In this document: piece by piece, positions 1-13,173 of the stretch
How the letters are laid out: each line of letters starts with the position of its first letter
How positions within the stretch are numbered: position 1 is the first letter of the stretch
The notes under the pieces: generated by a model
Seen by the model: the letters and a program-made list of their open reading frames with translations, nothing else
Databases searched by the model: none
Told to the model about the DNA's origin: nothing
Program-made: the position numbers and the translations under genes
Assembly (NCBI GenBank): GCA_946800325.1
Contig: OX326957.1
Span: 15,808,591 to 15,872,590 of the forward strand
Source of the DNA: Luzula sylvatica
Lineage: Eukaryota > Streptophyta > Magnoliopsida > Poales > Juncaceae
Direction of reading: 5' to 3'
DNA length: 64,000 nucleotides

Positions 1-1611
1 AGTTTAGGAAATAAGTTTAAGGCAAGGTTTAATTCCTTGTATTCCAAGTTTATGGAGCCTATAAATAGGCCTTAGATGTTTAGGAATTAATAACATTGAA
101 AACATATCAAAATATCAATTAGAAAAAAGAGAGAAAGAGTTGTAAGAGCCTATTAGAATTATAAGATAGAGTTTTGTTTATTAGAAATACATATTTGAAT
201 CCATATTTGAATATCGTATTACCAACAAGGACTTCCTATTCAGCCTCATCTAAGTCTAAATTAAACAACAACATCAGCTAAAGAGCATATTTGTAATCTC
301 GATCTCCTTGAGGAAACGAGACAACTCACAATTAACGAGTTCGGATCACGTATAAGACGTAGAGTTGAGGTTTATGAGCTTGCAAATTTGCAATAAATCA
401 AGTGGCTGCAGTGAAGTTCGTGTACTTGAGTTAAACTTGTTAGGTTCGGTGCTGCAAACAAGCACAAAAAACACACATGAACACAAAGATTTTTACATGG
501 AAACTCCGAACGAAAAATCACGGTCGTCGGCGCTCCAACTATTTTACTATACTGGAGAAAGGATAATACAATTGTTGATATTTGTTGGAATGATAAAACT
601 CTAGTCTAGCTCCTATATTTACAGTTAAGCCCGACCCAATACAAAAAAAAAAAAATTATCTTAATTACCATTCAATTATGACAATAAAAATATAAAAGAA
701 TAACCAACTCCTCCATTTATCAATTTCCTAATTATTTGGGTTGCCACGAAATCTCCATACCATAACAAGATTAAGGGAAAGGTGATGTGTTCCTCCTTTC
801 GTTGCGCGAGATGTTGTGTGCCGGTTTCCTTCCCTCACCAGCGTGAAGTTTAGGGTTTGGCGGATTTGTTGGCGAAGGAGCTGCTCCTGAACGAGCACAA
901 ATACAAAAATAGAGGATCGCATGGGTAAAAGAAAGAGGCAACGCAAGAGAAAAGCAACGTGTGTCGGGACACGACGTCGTCACGTGTCGGCAGGAGAGAA
1001 GCCACCGTAAAGGCACAAGAGAGAAGGAATAATGTAAAATCAAAAGTATTTTATAACGTGGAATTTTATAATAGTCCATCATTATATAGTACACACAAAA
1101 ATTATAATCTCGGATATAATAAAAAATTAACACATGATGATTATAATAGGACAAAAATAGTGGAGTCTCAAATAATCATATGTATTACTGTAGATTAAAA
1201 AGTGATTTGTACAATACTAGTTAAACATACCTTCGATTAAGGCTTAAGGAAAAATATTTAGACGTCGTGATTGGAATATGTCTCTTATTTGATCAGAATT
1301 TTGTGTTGATAATGTGTTCAAAATAAAATAGCAATAAGTAACAGAAAGATAAAATTCGATTAATAAAATACAATAGCCACTGTTCCATTACATAGTAGAG
1401 GATGTGTTAAATTAGAAAATTTTTTATTTTATAAAACGAGTAAAATAAAAAATAATAATACAACATGAAATATACTAAATATTATATAAATTTTTTTTTC
1501 ATTTTGACAAATTTATATCTATACTATTATATTCATAATGGTTATTTTATTTTTTTTACTTTCTTTTACCAAGCCAATATTTTTAGAATTGGAATGGTCT
1601 CCGACTCTCGG
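1..1611. other. AT-rich intergenic DNA, no supported gene
   Basis: No convincing coding region is visible. The first 250 bases contain a TATAAATA-like box near 59-66 and then an A-rich stretch, an arrangement often seen in plant LTRs, but no second copy or LTR end is present to prove it. Short ORFs here are low-complexity or lack recognisable domains. Confidence 0.4.
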
Positions 1612-1620
1612 TATGGTATC

Positions 1621-2556
1621 AATGTTGCAAATGACGGGAAACGGTACGGTACGGTCGGTCACCGTTTTAGTGTTTTACTGTAAAACGGTAAAAAAATGGT
1701 TAAAAACGATTACTTAAATCGGCAATATTTTATGGCAATTATAATATAAATTTAAAAATAAAACAAACAAAAATATAATAATTCAATTTTTATAATTCAA
1801 CTTAAACATACACGAAAGCCCAAAATTTAAAAAAACATACAAAGAACTAATAAAACATATTCAATAAATGTCCATCGACCTAAACATATCAGAATAAATC
1901 TAAATGTCCATCGACCTAAACATATCAGAATAAATCTTCTTAGCTACCTAATTAGACCAAAAAATTAACTAATTAAATGCGTCAATCAGAATTAGACACA
2001 AAATAATTGACCATGATAAGCTGGATCAGAATTAACACCTTGTTCATGTACGAATTAGACACAAAATTCTACTAATTACAACTTGTGTGTGAAAATTATC
2101 ATGGGCTGAATTAAAATGGCCCTAATAAATATGATTTTTCTTAGTCCAAAAAAATTATATGATAAAAAGACTTTATTTTTTTGTGGGATTTAGTAATATT
2201 TCTAGAATAGGTTTTTATTCAACAAATTTGTAATATAAAGTGTGAACATTGGTTTGGATTTTTTCCAACCTTTGATGTAATTATTGGGTTATTTATTTAT
2301 TATTTGGAAGAGAGTCTTTGATCTCTCCAAATTTACTAAAAAACGCCTACGGATTTTTAATGCAAAAAAAAAAAAAAAAAAAAAAAATTGTGAAAAAACG
2401 ATTAAAAACAGGCGTTTAAAACGTTTTTTTTACAAAAAACGGTCAAAGACAGTAAAAAAACGGTTGATCATTTTTTGAATTTTTTTTGTAAAAAACAGTA
2501 CGATCTGGCACCGTTTTAATTTTTTTTACCGTTTAACACCGTTTTTTGCAACACTA
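1621..2556. mobile_element. Candidate TIR element (MITE) with imperfect 9-bp TSD
   Basis: Both ends carry a TGTTGCAAA core in inverted orientation, next to iterated ACGGT/ACCGT motifs. The flanks are TATGGTATC (1612-1620) and TATGGTATT (2557-2565), which match at 8 of 9 positions. The interior is AT-rich, has no ORF of note, contains a poly-A run near 2364-2387 and a 36-bp tandem duplication starting near 1866 and 1902. A 9-bp TSD would fit a Mutator-like MITE. The ends are diverged, so the exact borders are uncertain. Confidence 0.45.
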
Positions 2557-2565
2557 TATGGTATT

Positions 2566-4007
2566 GGTGCCTTCAAGTGAAGAAGATATTATAGACACAT
2601 TGAACAAGATATTCTCCTAATCTTGTTCAATTATGTGAAGATGTATTAATATTTTCCCATTTTAATCTTGTTCAATTATGCGAAGATGTATTAATATTTT
2701 CCCATTTTAATTTTTTATTAATAATTTAATATTCAGTTCTATACTTAGAAAAGACGTGCGTGCAGACACTGTGTTTTGATATTTGGTTGGAGTCATAAAT
2801 CTAATAATTAATGAACAATTCTGTGAATTAGATGTAGTAATATTTTCCCATTTTAATTTCTTATTAATATTTTAATATTCAGTTTTATACTTAGAAAAGA
2901 CGTGCATGCACACAATGTGTTTTGATATTTAGTTGGAGGCATAAATCTAAGAATTAATGAATATATATACCAACTTTTCTTTGAATTTTCTCAGAAGAAA
3001 AATGAAACCAACTTCTCTTTGATGTTCATGAAATTGAATCCTCCACCTTATAAAAAAGTGTTATCCCTTTTGCTGTCAAATGCAATAGTTAGACGGTTAC
3101 CATAAAACTTGATTGTATATAATATTACATGCATCACATTGATTGTTTCCAAACAAAAAGAAAACAGTACATAACGCAGTTGAATTTCTTTTTATTTTTT
3201 TATTTTAATTTTTAATTTCTCATTGTAATTTATTATTTAACTATCCGAATCACCTTTCATCGTCTTTTCCACGAACGGAATTTGACAATATAGCCAGCTT
3301 TACCAACTGTTTGTCAAGTCCTTACTAGATTAATTTATAATTTAACTATGAAAATAACACACTTGAATTCATTTAATTAAATTGTCAACACATGAATTAG
3401 TGTGTTAAAAATTAAAATGTTAAATCATATTTATGTCATCAGAAAATGTGGAAGAAAAGTAATAGGAATATCAAACATTTTTCTTCGAAATAATAAAAGA
3501 AATTATTATTCCCTCATTTTTTAATTTTTACTTTCGTGATGGAGAAGCATGACATGTTATTGATTTATGGACTCATTTTGAACCTTTTTTTGCACCAAAT
3601 TAACTAGTTTTCAGTGCACACCTCGATACAATATAATTAACAGTCTAATTAATTAACTTTTAATTAAACTAATTAACAGTTCAACGAATTAACTTTCAAT
3701 TAAAATAATCAAATTAACATTAAAAATTAATAGGGAAATTTGTTGAAGTTGGACAAGAGCTCCCAATTATTCCTTACCTCTCATTCCATGATCCATCACC
3801 ATTTCTGTAACGATATACAAGGACATGATCCACAATAATAAATAACACAGTTGGATTTCGTGATCAGCACTATGGCTATTCTCATAATAGTTCATCAAAT
3901 CTATTTCTATGAAGAGAAAAAAGCGCCCAATACAAAAATACATGACAATAATAAAAGGCTGTTTGACTAGCCTGTAAAGATATCACTAATTTAAAAAGAT
4001 AGCACAC
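2566..4007. other. Upstream region of PRX-A, homologous to that of PRX-B
   Basis: No gene seen. Segments around 2580-3120 (for example the AGAAAAGACGTGC motif near 2748 and again near 2895) recur upstream of PRX-B near 12360-12640. The segment just before the TATA box recurs near 13040-13080. The gene and its 5' flank were therefore duplicated together. Within this stretch a sub-block of about 150 bp is itself repeated (around 2640-2800 and 2830-2960). Confidence 0.5.
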
Positions 4008-4015
4008 TATATATA
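4008..4015 (+). promoter_or_regulatory. Probable TATA box of PRX-A
   Basis: TATATATA lies 93 bp before the ATG of PRX-A, in a context shared with PRX-B (13083-13090). Initiation would be expected near 4040, leaving a short 5' UTR. Confidence 0.5.
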
Positions 4016-4107
4016 CATAATATATCTCCTTTATAGTTCATCATTAGTGCTACAATATCTTCATCCCAAGAAGATATTATACATTCTCAATATTACAACA
4101 AAAGATC

Positions 4108-6283
<2,176 letters not shown>

Positions 6284-7434
6284 ATTTGAAAGAATTATTG
6301 TTTTATAATATTGGTGTGTTCTTTTTGATGTGTAATTTTGTCATATTTTTTTGGAATAATTCGTTTGTTCTTTATGCAAATGAAAAAAAATGTTTGCCGA
6401 TGTATTAAAAAAGGACCAGGAAATCTATAATATTTTGCCTATTTTTGAGGAAATGAACGAATTTAATTTTTTTTCAGAGAATATTTAAAATCTTAATTTC
6501 AGCACAATTACAATACATATTTCATACAACTATAATACATTGGTTCTATCTCTTATCGGTATGGATCCAATTTGTCGGTCATATTTCTTATCGGTGACTG
6601 ACCGATCTGTAAGTGCTATGCGCTATCTGTAACATTGGTTCTATCTCCCAGTGTATAATAAACTTAAAGAGCATGGAATACTTTGTCGGACATAAGCATG
6701 TAATAGAGCATGGAGACATGAAAATCTTCCCCGTCGCATCTCTTCTCCGCAACACACCGGAACACACTGGCCCTCCCTTCTATCTCTCGCACTTCCCCAA
6801 ACCATAAAGCTTTTGATTGCCACTGTACGCTCACCTCAATCTCACTCAAAAAATCTGGATTGGTTCTCTTTTTGCTATGCTTGCTAGTTGCTGCCAATTC
6901 ATGTATTTCATGAAGGTCAATCAATTTCTACACTGATCCAAGTCGTGCATCAATGAGTTTAATATCATAAGTTTCTATTTTTTTAGGATAATTTCATCGA
7001 ACACTTGAAGGGCACAATGAGTTTCTTCCTTTTTCAAGATTAATATCATAAGTTTCTCTACAAGAATATGGAGATGTAATTATTTGTTTAATTTACTAAT
7101 TTTAAGGATATACAATTTCATAATGTTGGTTTTAATCTTTACAGGTAAAGGGTTTGGAAATTTTGCTAAAATCAAATGGATTAAATGGAGAAGATGCAGA
7201 TTTGAAAAAAGACCCTCATAATTTGTTTATGGTAATGGGTACGATTTCGGACACATAATTAGTTAATTATATTTTGCTTATAATTTATCTATCATATTAT
7301 TATAGCATAAAAGTTAACGAAATATCTAGTTATTACTATATTCCGTAAATTATGCCATAATATATTTTCAAATATTATAAAGAATGAAATCTCATAAATA
7401 TAGAAACAAAATAAGTACAATTATTCATATCTCT
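6284..7434. other. Intergenic DNA downstream of PRX-A
   Basis: No supported gene. A repeat of about 60 bp containing a TAACATTGGTTCTATCTC-like phrase occurs twice between 6535 and 6660. Short ORFs on both strands around 6613-6924 show no recognisable domain. A possible exon-like phrase after a TTTACAG acceptor near 7140 is too short to assign. Confidence 0.35.
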
Positions 7435-7443
7435 TTATTTTAT

Positions 7444-7787
7444 GGAAATTTTACTGTAGTAACCATGTTTCGAAATAATATTCCCGAAATAACCAAGTTT
7501 TGAACATAATTCCCAAAATGTCTTTTGCGGGGTTTGGAACTTCGCCTGGCGAGGTTCCAAACCTCGCTTTTTTCAATCCGTCATTAATTGGGGTTAAACA
7601 GCAATTAAGCCAAGGCGAGGTTTGGAACCTCGCCAGGCGATGTTTGCAATTTTGCTTTTTGTCCAACGGTCGGTATTTAGGGTCAAAATAACAATTAATG
7701 AAAGGCGAAGTTGGAAACTTCGCTTTTTTAACGAGGCGATATTGGCAACCTTGCCTGGCGACCTTTGAAACTTCGTTTTGTGTTTTT
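7444..7787 (+). repeat. Left long TIR of the MULE
   Basis: Pairs with about 11115-11418 in inverted orientation. The first ~250 bp align well, and the innermost part is more diverged. It contains several short inverted GGCGAGGTTCCAAACCTCGC-like hairpins. Confidence 0.8.
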
Positions 7788-8109
7788 ATCAATTTCCCGC
7801 CTCCTTTCTTTCTTTCTTCCTCGGTCTCTCTCTCTCTTCCCTCCCCTTTCTTCCTCTTTTTTCTCCTTTTCTCTCCGATTTGAGCTTCAAAATTCTTCTT
7901 GTAACAGGTGTGTTTTGTTGTTTTTTCTTCTTGTTTTGTTCAAGATTGACTAAATATTGATTATATTTTGAGTTAAATGTGTCAATTTGTTGTTTTAAGT
8001 GGCAGATCTGAAGTTATAACGTCGTGATTTTTGACGAATTGGACTAGAAATTGAAGATTTTCATCTTGCATTAGAAGGTAAATTTCTTATTTAATTGTTT
8101 TATTGTACA

Positions 8110-8580
8110 TGTAAATTAGGATTCTAGTATTGTAGAATATATATAATTGTAGAATAGTAGAAGTATAGAATTGTTATAATTGTACAATTGTAGTTATTGT
8201 AGAATTTTAGAAATGTAGAATTGTAGAATATCTAAAATAGTATAATTGTAGAATTGTAGAATTGTAGAATTCTAGAATTGTAGAATATCTTAAATAGTAT
8301 AATTGTTGGATTGTAGAATTAATTATAGAATTGTAAAATATCTAAAATAGTATAATTGTAGGATTGTAGAATTGTAGAATTATGATTGTAGAATTCTAGA
8401 ATTTTAGAATATCTACAATAGTATAATTGTAGGATTGTAGAATTGTAAATTTTAGGATTATAGAATTGTAAATTGTAGGATTGTAGAATGTGTACAATTA
8501 GGATTGTAGAATTGTAAATTGTAGAATTTTAGAATGTGTAGAATTGTAAAATGTAGAATTGTTATGATTGTAGAATTTTA
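8110..8580 (+). repeat. Degenerate TAGAATTG-type tandem repeat
   Basis: About 470 bp made almost wholly of 7-9-bp variants of TTGTAGAAT, lying just before the ATG of the plant-mobile-domain gene, in its presumed 5' leader or leader intron. No coding potential. Confidence 0.7.
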
Positions 8581-8608
8581 ACTAATTTTTTTTTTCTATC
8601 TTGGACAG

Positions 8609-10503
8609 ATGGATAATCCCGGACCCGTTGATGCTTCCGTTTTAAGGGATCAAATGAACCACGTGTCCAACGAGATTGAAAAACCTGAGATTACGATATT
8701 TCAGGGTGGTCGCGACTGGACCCATTGGACGCTGACGACTCCGAAAATGGAGGCCAGACTTATGCGAGCAGGATTTTATGTCCCCACGCGGGCCGCGTAC
8801 GTAAAGTTGAATCAGCCATTTCTGACGGCATTGACTCATAGGTGGCGTCCGGAGACGAACACCTTTCATATGCCACATGGAGAGATGACTATTACCCTAC
8901 GTGATGTTTCTTTGTTGACTGGTTTCGTAGCGGACGGTGCTCCGTTGTTTAGGGCTATCAGCGGGGAGGACGATGTAGGAGCTGATCTGACCCGTCTGCT
9001 TGGGGTTTGTCCGCCTGGTAACCGTCCTACATTGCCGTGGTTGCGTAGGACATTTCACATAGTACCCACTGATCCCACGGAGGAAACGTGGGACCGACTC
9101 ACGAGGGCTTACATCTTGTACTTCCTGGGTTCGATGGCTTTGGCCAATCCCACAAAAGGCCGAATCAGTCCAGGTTACATATATTTTTTGGAGGATTTTG
9201 ATACATGCGGGAGGTATACTTGGGGTCCCGCCATCCTCGCGCATTTGTACAAGTCTTTGGGAGATGCATGCCAGATTGGCCAAACTACAGCGGCGGGATG
9301 GTTCTCACTTGTTCAGGTAATTTTTCATTCATTTATTTATACAAAATAATTATTTATAAAAGTGTATTTACAAATTAATTATAAAAATCTTTGATAGATT
9401 TGGGCTTGGTTTCATTTTGCCAATGCACGGCCTCACATGAGTATTCCGGGATCGATTGTTGGGAACCCACTCATGAACTATTATGTGGGTGCCCACAGTT
9501 ACAGAGAGAGGAATAGAGGAAGTGCGGTCATATATTTTTCTGACGAGTTCGACAAATTACGAGCAGAACAAGTAAGGAAAAAATTTATAATTAATTACTT
9601 ATAATTATATTAATTAAAAAAATTGTTTTCAGATTACTTGGAGCCCTTATACTGACGAGTTGACGGCGAATTTATCGCCAGAATGCTTTGTTGGTTCTAT
9701 GTTTTGGATGGCCAAAATCCCATTGATATGTGCTAACACGGTGCAGATGCACCTACCGGATAGGGTGATGGTCCAATTCGGTTTTCGGCAACACATCCCT
9801 CCAAACCCTAATATGGCACCTCGTGGAAAATTAAAGAACTCACAAATGGCGCGTTATATCCACATGTGGGAGCAGCGAGGTACATATATTGTTCAGGAAG
9901 ACGAGACCGTATTGAACGGCGGGTTTACTAGAAAGGTACAAATATTGTTTTCGCAATTTCATTACATTATTTTCACCGTATTGAGATGGTTTTCAGGATT
10001 ATATGAGATGGTTTTGGCAAATCACGAGACGGTGGATAGTGACCAACATTAGTCCTCCTGATGTGAGCTTCCGACCTAGTGGTCCACTTTTGCGATCCTT
10101 GGTATTTTATTCAAATTTAATTAAATATAGTAATATAATTTTTTTATAACTTACCTCATTTTCATTATAGGTCAATGAGGTCCAACTTGATATTCGACGT
10201 GCTAGACAAGGTGCACGGTGCGCACAAAATTGCGAATGTCGCATGATCTTGGATCAAATGGCCACTAGGATGCCGGTTTTGCTAGAGGCATTATCTTTGG
10301 ACGATTCTCAGAATGATGACGATCGTTTTGTCCAACCCCCTTTCACGGACTATGTTTCTACGTCGCGACCGAATTATGGCGATCCTGCACAACCCCCCTT
10401 CCCGGACTATGGTGGAGTCGGTACTTCATATGGTCGTGTTCCATATAGTGGTCATCATGACTTTTTCGACCCGACACAGAATGCACCTAGAGATGATTGT
10501 TAG
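8609..10503 (+). CDS. Plant mobile domain (PMD) protein, MULE-borne (540 aa)
   Basis: Five exons with consensus GT-AG introns can be read: 8609-9316, 9398-9571, 9633-9935, 9997-10101 and 10171-10503. Every exon length is divisible by three, so all junctions are phase 0, and the product has no internal stop. Residues about 30-400 show the PMD pattern: an ALTHRWRPETNTFHMPHGEM segment with TITLRDVSLLTG near residues 73-105, then later WAWFHFANARPH and WFWQITRRWI blocks. The C-terminus is acidic then Pro/Tyr-rich. PMD proteins (MAIN/MAIL1 relatives) occur both as host genes and inside plant transposons. Here the flanking TIRs and TSD show a transposon-borne copy. The biochemical role is not established from sequence. 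Confidence 0.8.
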
Positions 10504-10617
10504 ATTATGTTGGGGTGTTTTTATATGTTTAGTTTATTATTATTATATTATATTGTTATGGTTTGTTAGATAATCACAATTAATATCGTCACAACAATTT
10601 AATTAAATTTAATTAAA

Positions 10618-11039
10618 GGGAAATTTTTAAAAAACCCCCTAACTTTTTTCAATATTCTAATATGGAAAAAAAGTTTTTCGAATATTGAAAAAAAGTGAGG
10701 GGTTTTTCGAATCCATATAGGGTTTTTGGAGTTTCTCAAAAGTGAGGGGTTTTTCGAATATTGAAAAAAAGTTGGGGGTTTTTTTGAAAATTTTCCAAAA
10801 ATAAATTGCTTGGAAGATAATTTCATAATTAAGAAAATATAACACTTAGTATTTAATTAGTTTAAAGAAAAAAGATGTAAGGGTAAAATGGGAATTAACA
10901 AAATTTAAAATCTCAAAGTTAATGGTAGGGGGGTCTTTACAAAGAGAAGTTTGGAATAGGGGGTTTTTTGGAGATTCAAAGAAGTTAGGGGTTTTTTTGG
11001 AGATTCAAGAAAAGATAGGGGGTTTTTTAAAAATTTCCC
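10618..11039. mobile_element. Nested MITE inside the MULE, 9-bp TSD
   Basis: Ends are inverted copies beginning GGGAAATTTTTAAAAAACCC, identical for about 24 bp. They are flanked by a perfect 9-bp duplication TTAATTAAA (10609-10617 and 11040-11048). The 422-bp interior has no gene and consists of repeated AGGGGTTTTTCGAA and GGGGTTTTTTGGAGATTC phrases. The 9-bp TSD suggests a Mutator-like MITE. Further copies of the GGGGGTTTTTTAAAA phrase continue to about 11110. Confidence 0.75.
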
Positions 11040-11114
11040 TTAATTAAAATAGTATGGAAAGATAGGGGGTTTTTTAAAAATTTCTTTTGAAGGTAGGGGG
11101 TTTTTTAAAATAAC

Positions 11115-11418
11115 AAAGCGAAGTTTTAAATGCCGCTAGGCGAAGTTTCCAACATCGCCATCTGTTAATTACTATGTTTACCCTAATTACCGACCATTGG
11201 GAAAAGGCGTGGTTCACAACATCGCCTGGCGAGGTTCTAAACCTCGCTTTATCTTAATTGCTGTTTAACCCCAATTAATGATGGATTGAAAAAAGCGAGG
11301 TTCCAAACCTCGCCCGGCGAAATTCCAAACCCCGCAAAAGACATTTTGGGAATTATGTTCAAAACTTGATTATTTCGGGAATATTATTTCGAAACATGGT
11401 TACTACAGTAAAATTCCC
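11115..11418 (-). repeat. Right long TIR of the MULE
   Basis: Inverted partner of 7444-7787. It ends at CCC before the TSD TTATTTTAT. Confidence 0.8.
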
Positions 11419-11427
11419 TTATTTTAT

Positions 11428-13082
11428 TTATCATTCGCTGGAAAATTTGCAATCAATCTTCAAATTTTCAAAAAAATTATCTTTTCCAGTGTTGTATTCA
11501 GCGAAAGGGTACTAATGTCAAATAATTCATGCATGAACTTAAGCTAATTTAGTGTTGTATTCTCAAATGAATAGAAAGTGAATTACTTTCCTGAATTCTT
11601 TTTTTTCTTTGCATTTAGATAGAAGATGAATACTGATTTTGCAAATATTGCAAGCGTGAATCAAAGGAATCCCGAAGATGATGAGATGACCAATGCGAGA
11701 AATCAAGAAACCGATCTTCAAAAGTTACTTAACTGTAGCTTTGGATCTTAGTGCAGCAAGAATATTATTAGGATAGATCTTCAAAAGTTACTATTATTAG
11801 TGGTTTTGCAAAGTGCAGCAAGAATATTATTTGGAGAAATTCACAAATTCGATTTGTCCTGCGTGGCTTTGCAAACTATTCCATATATTGAAACTAATTA
11901 TTTAGATCTTGTTTGCATGATTTAAGAAAATGTGTAATAAAATCAATTATCATAAATAGTGGTATAATGATCATTTCATAATATTTTTCTGAAATTGCTC
12001 TTGATTAAGTCATTTTAGCTATTGCAATAACGCTATCCAAAAAAAAAATACTATATGTGTTGTCAAGAAATACCGTCGAGGCCAACCAAGATTGATTCCA
12101 ACTTTCAAGCCGCATAGCTCCAAATGCAATCAAACCCTAAGTCCCGTAACTGGAGGAACACCCGCATGTACCATACGGAACCAAACTGGTACATATGGAA
12201 ACCTGCAAATTTTATTTTCAGGGTTTTTTTTTATTATTAATATGTCTATTTATACACAATTAATCCAATTTAATCCAATTTTCTCTCCTTTATACTGCAA
12301 CTAACAATATATAGCTGGATAATAATATGACTATATTTACGATGTAGTAAACTAGATACATTGAACAAGACTTTCCCCAAATCTTATTCAATTACATGTA
12401 GATGTATTAATTTTGCCTATTTTATTTTTATTAATGTTTTTTATGCTTAGAAAAGACGTGCAGTGCAGACAATAAGCTTTGACATTTGGCCGGATGCATA
12501 AATATAATAATTCAGGAAAATATTTACACAAACTTCTCTTTGATGTGGTTGAAATTAAATCGTCCACCTTATAAATAATTGTTATTCCTTATGCTGTCAA
12601 ATGAAGTTTTTAGAGGGTTCCGTAAAACTGAATTGTATATAACATTAGAGAAATTTTACTATGCCCCATAATTCCCCACTACATCCTCCATATTCATATT
12701 AACACCCTTAATTAACATGGTGACTAACAAGGAACACACAATTAACAATTAACTAATATACAATTAACATAGATATGAATTAACAATTCTTAATCATAAC
12801 AATTAACTGTTAATTATGCGTCTTTTGTTAATTATTATGTTAATTAAGTGTATCAATTAGAATATGCATCCCATTGATTGTTTCCGAAGGAACAACAAAA
12901 ATAGTCGGTATATAACAGAGTTGCATCCAATTTCAAATAATAAACAACACAGATGGATTTAGTGATTAGCACTACGGCCATTATAATCCTAGGTCCCAAT
13001 ACAAAATAACAAATGATAATAATAATAAAATGCTGGCTAACTAGCCTGTAAAAAATATCACTAATTTAAAAAGATAGCTAAC
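11428..13082. other. Intergenic DNA and upstream region of PRX-B
   Basis: From 11428 to about 12350 no gene is supported. A 20-odd-residue ORF-like phrase begins at an ATG near 11627 but shows no domain. From about 12355 the sequence is homologous to the upstream region of PRX-A. An AT-rich AATTAACA-rich insertion-like block lies at about 12652-12870 (separate entry). Confidence 0.4.
12652..12870. mobile_element. Putative AT-rich MITE fragment (family also in PRX-B intron 3)
   Basis: This block, starting near a CATCCTCCATATTCATATTAAC phrase and full of AATTAAC/GTTAATT motifs, resembles 14262-14506 (CATCCTCTATATTATCAATTAAC). It interrupts the otherwise collinear PRX-A/PRX-B upstream homology. 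The ends are not sharp and no clear TSD was found. Confidence 0.4.
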
Positions 13083-13090
13083 TATATATA
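13083..13090 (+). promoter_or_regulatory. Probable TATA box of PRX-B
   Basis: TATATATA, 84 bp before the chosen ATG at 13174, in the same sequence context as the PRX-A TATA box. Confidence 0.5.
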
Positions 13091-13173
13091 CATCTCTTTT
13101 ATAGTTTACCATTAGTTCCATAATATCTTCATCCCAAGAAGATATTATACACTCAATATTACAACAAATGGTC

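Larger units (their letters stand above)
7444..11418. mobile_element. Complete Mutator-like element (MULE) carrying a plant mobile domain gene
   Basis: Long terminal inverted repeats run from 7444 to about 7787 and from about 11115 to 11418. They start GGAAATTTTACTG on the left and, read inward from the right end, GGGAATTTTACTG, and share roughly 300 bp with high similarity including repeated GGCGAGGTTTGGAACCTCGC-type phrases. A perfect 9-bp target duplication, TTATTTTAT, flanks them (7435-7443 and 11419-11427). Long TIRs plus a 9-bp TSD define a MULE. The element is 3975 bp and contains one spliced gene (8609-10503), a TAGAAT-rich tract and a nested MITE. No MURA transposase is visible, so it would need one in trans unless the plant-mobile-domain protein itself contributes. 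Confidence 0.85.

Noticed and set aside
728..1198. Overlapping ORFs of 72-127 codons near the left end
   Set aside because: Mutually overlapping frames on both strands without domains, signal features or splice-supported extensions.
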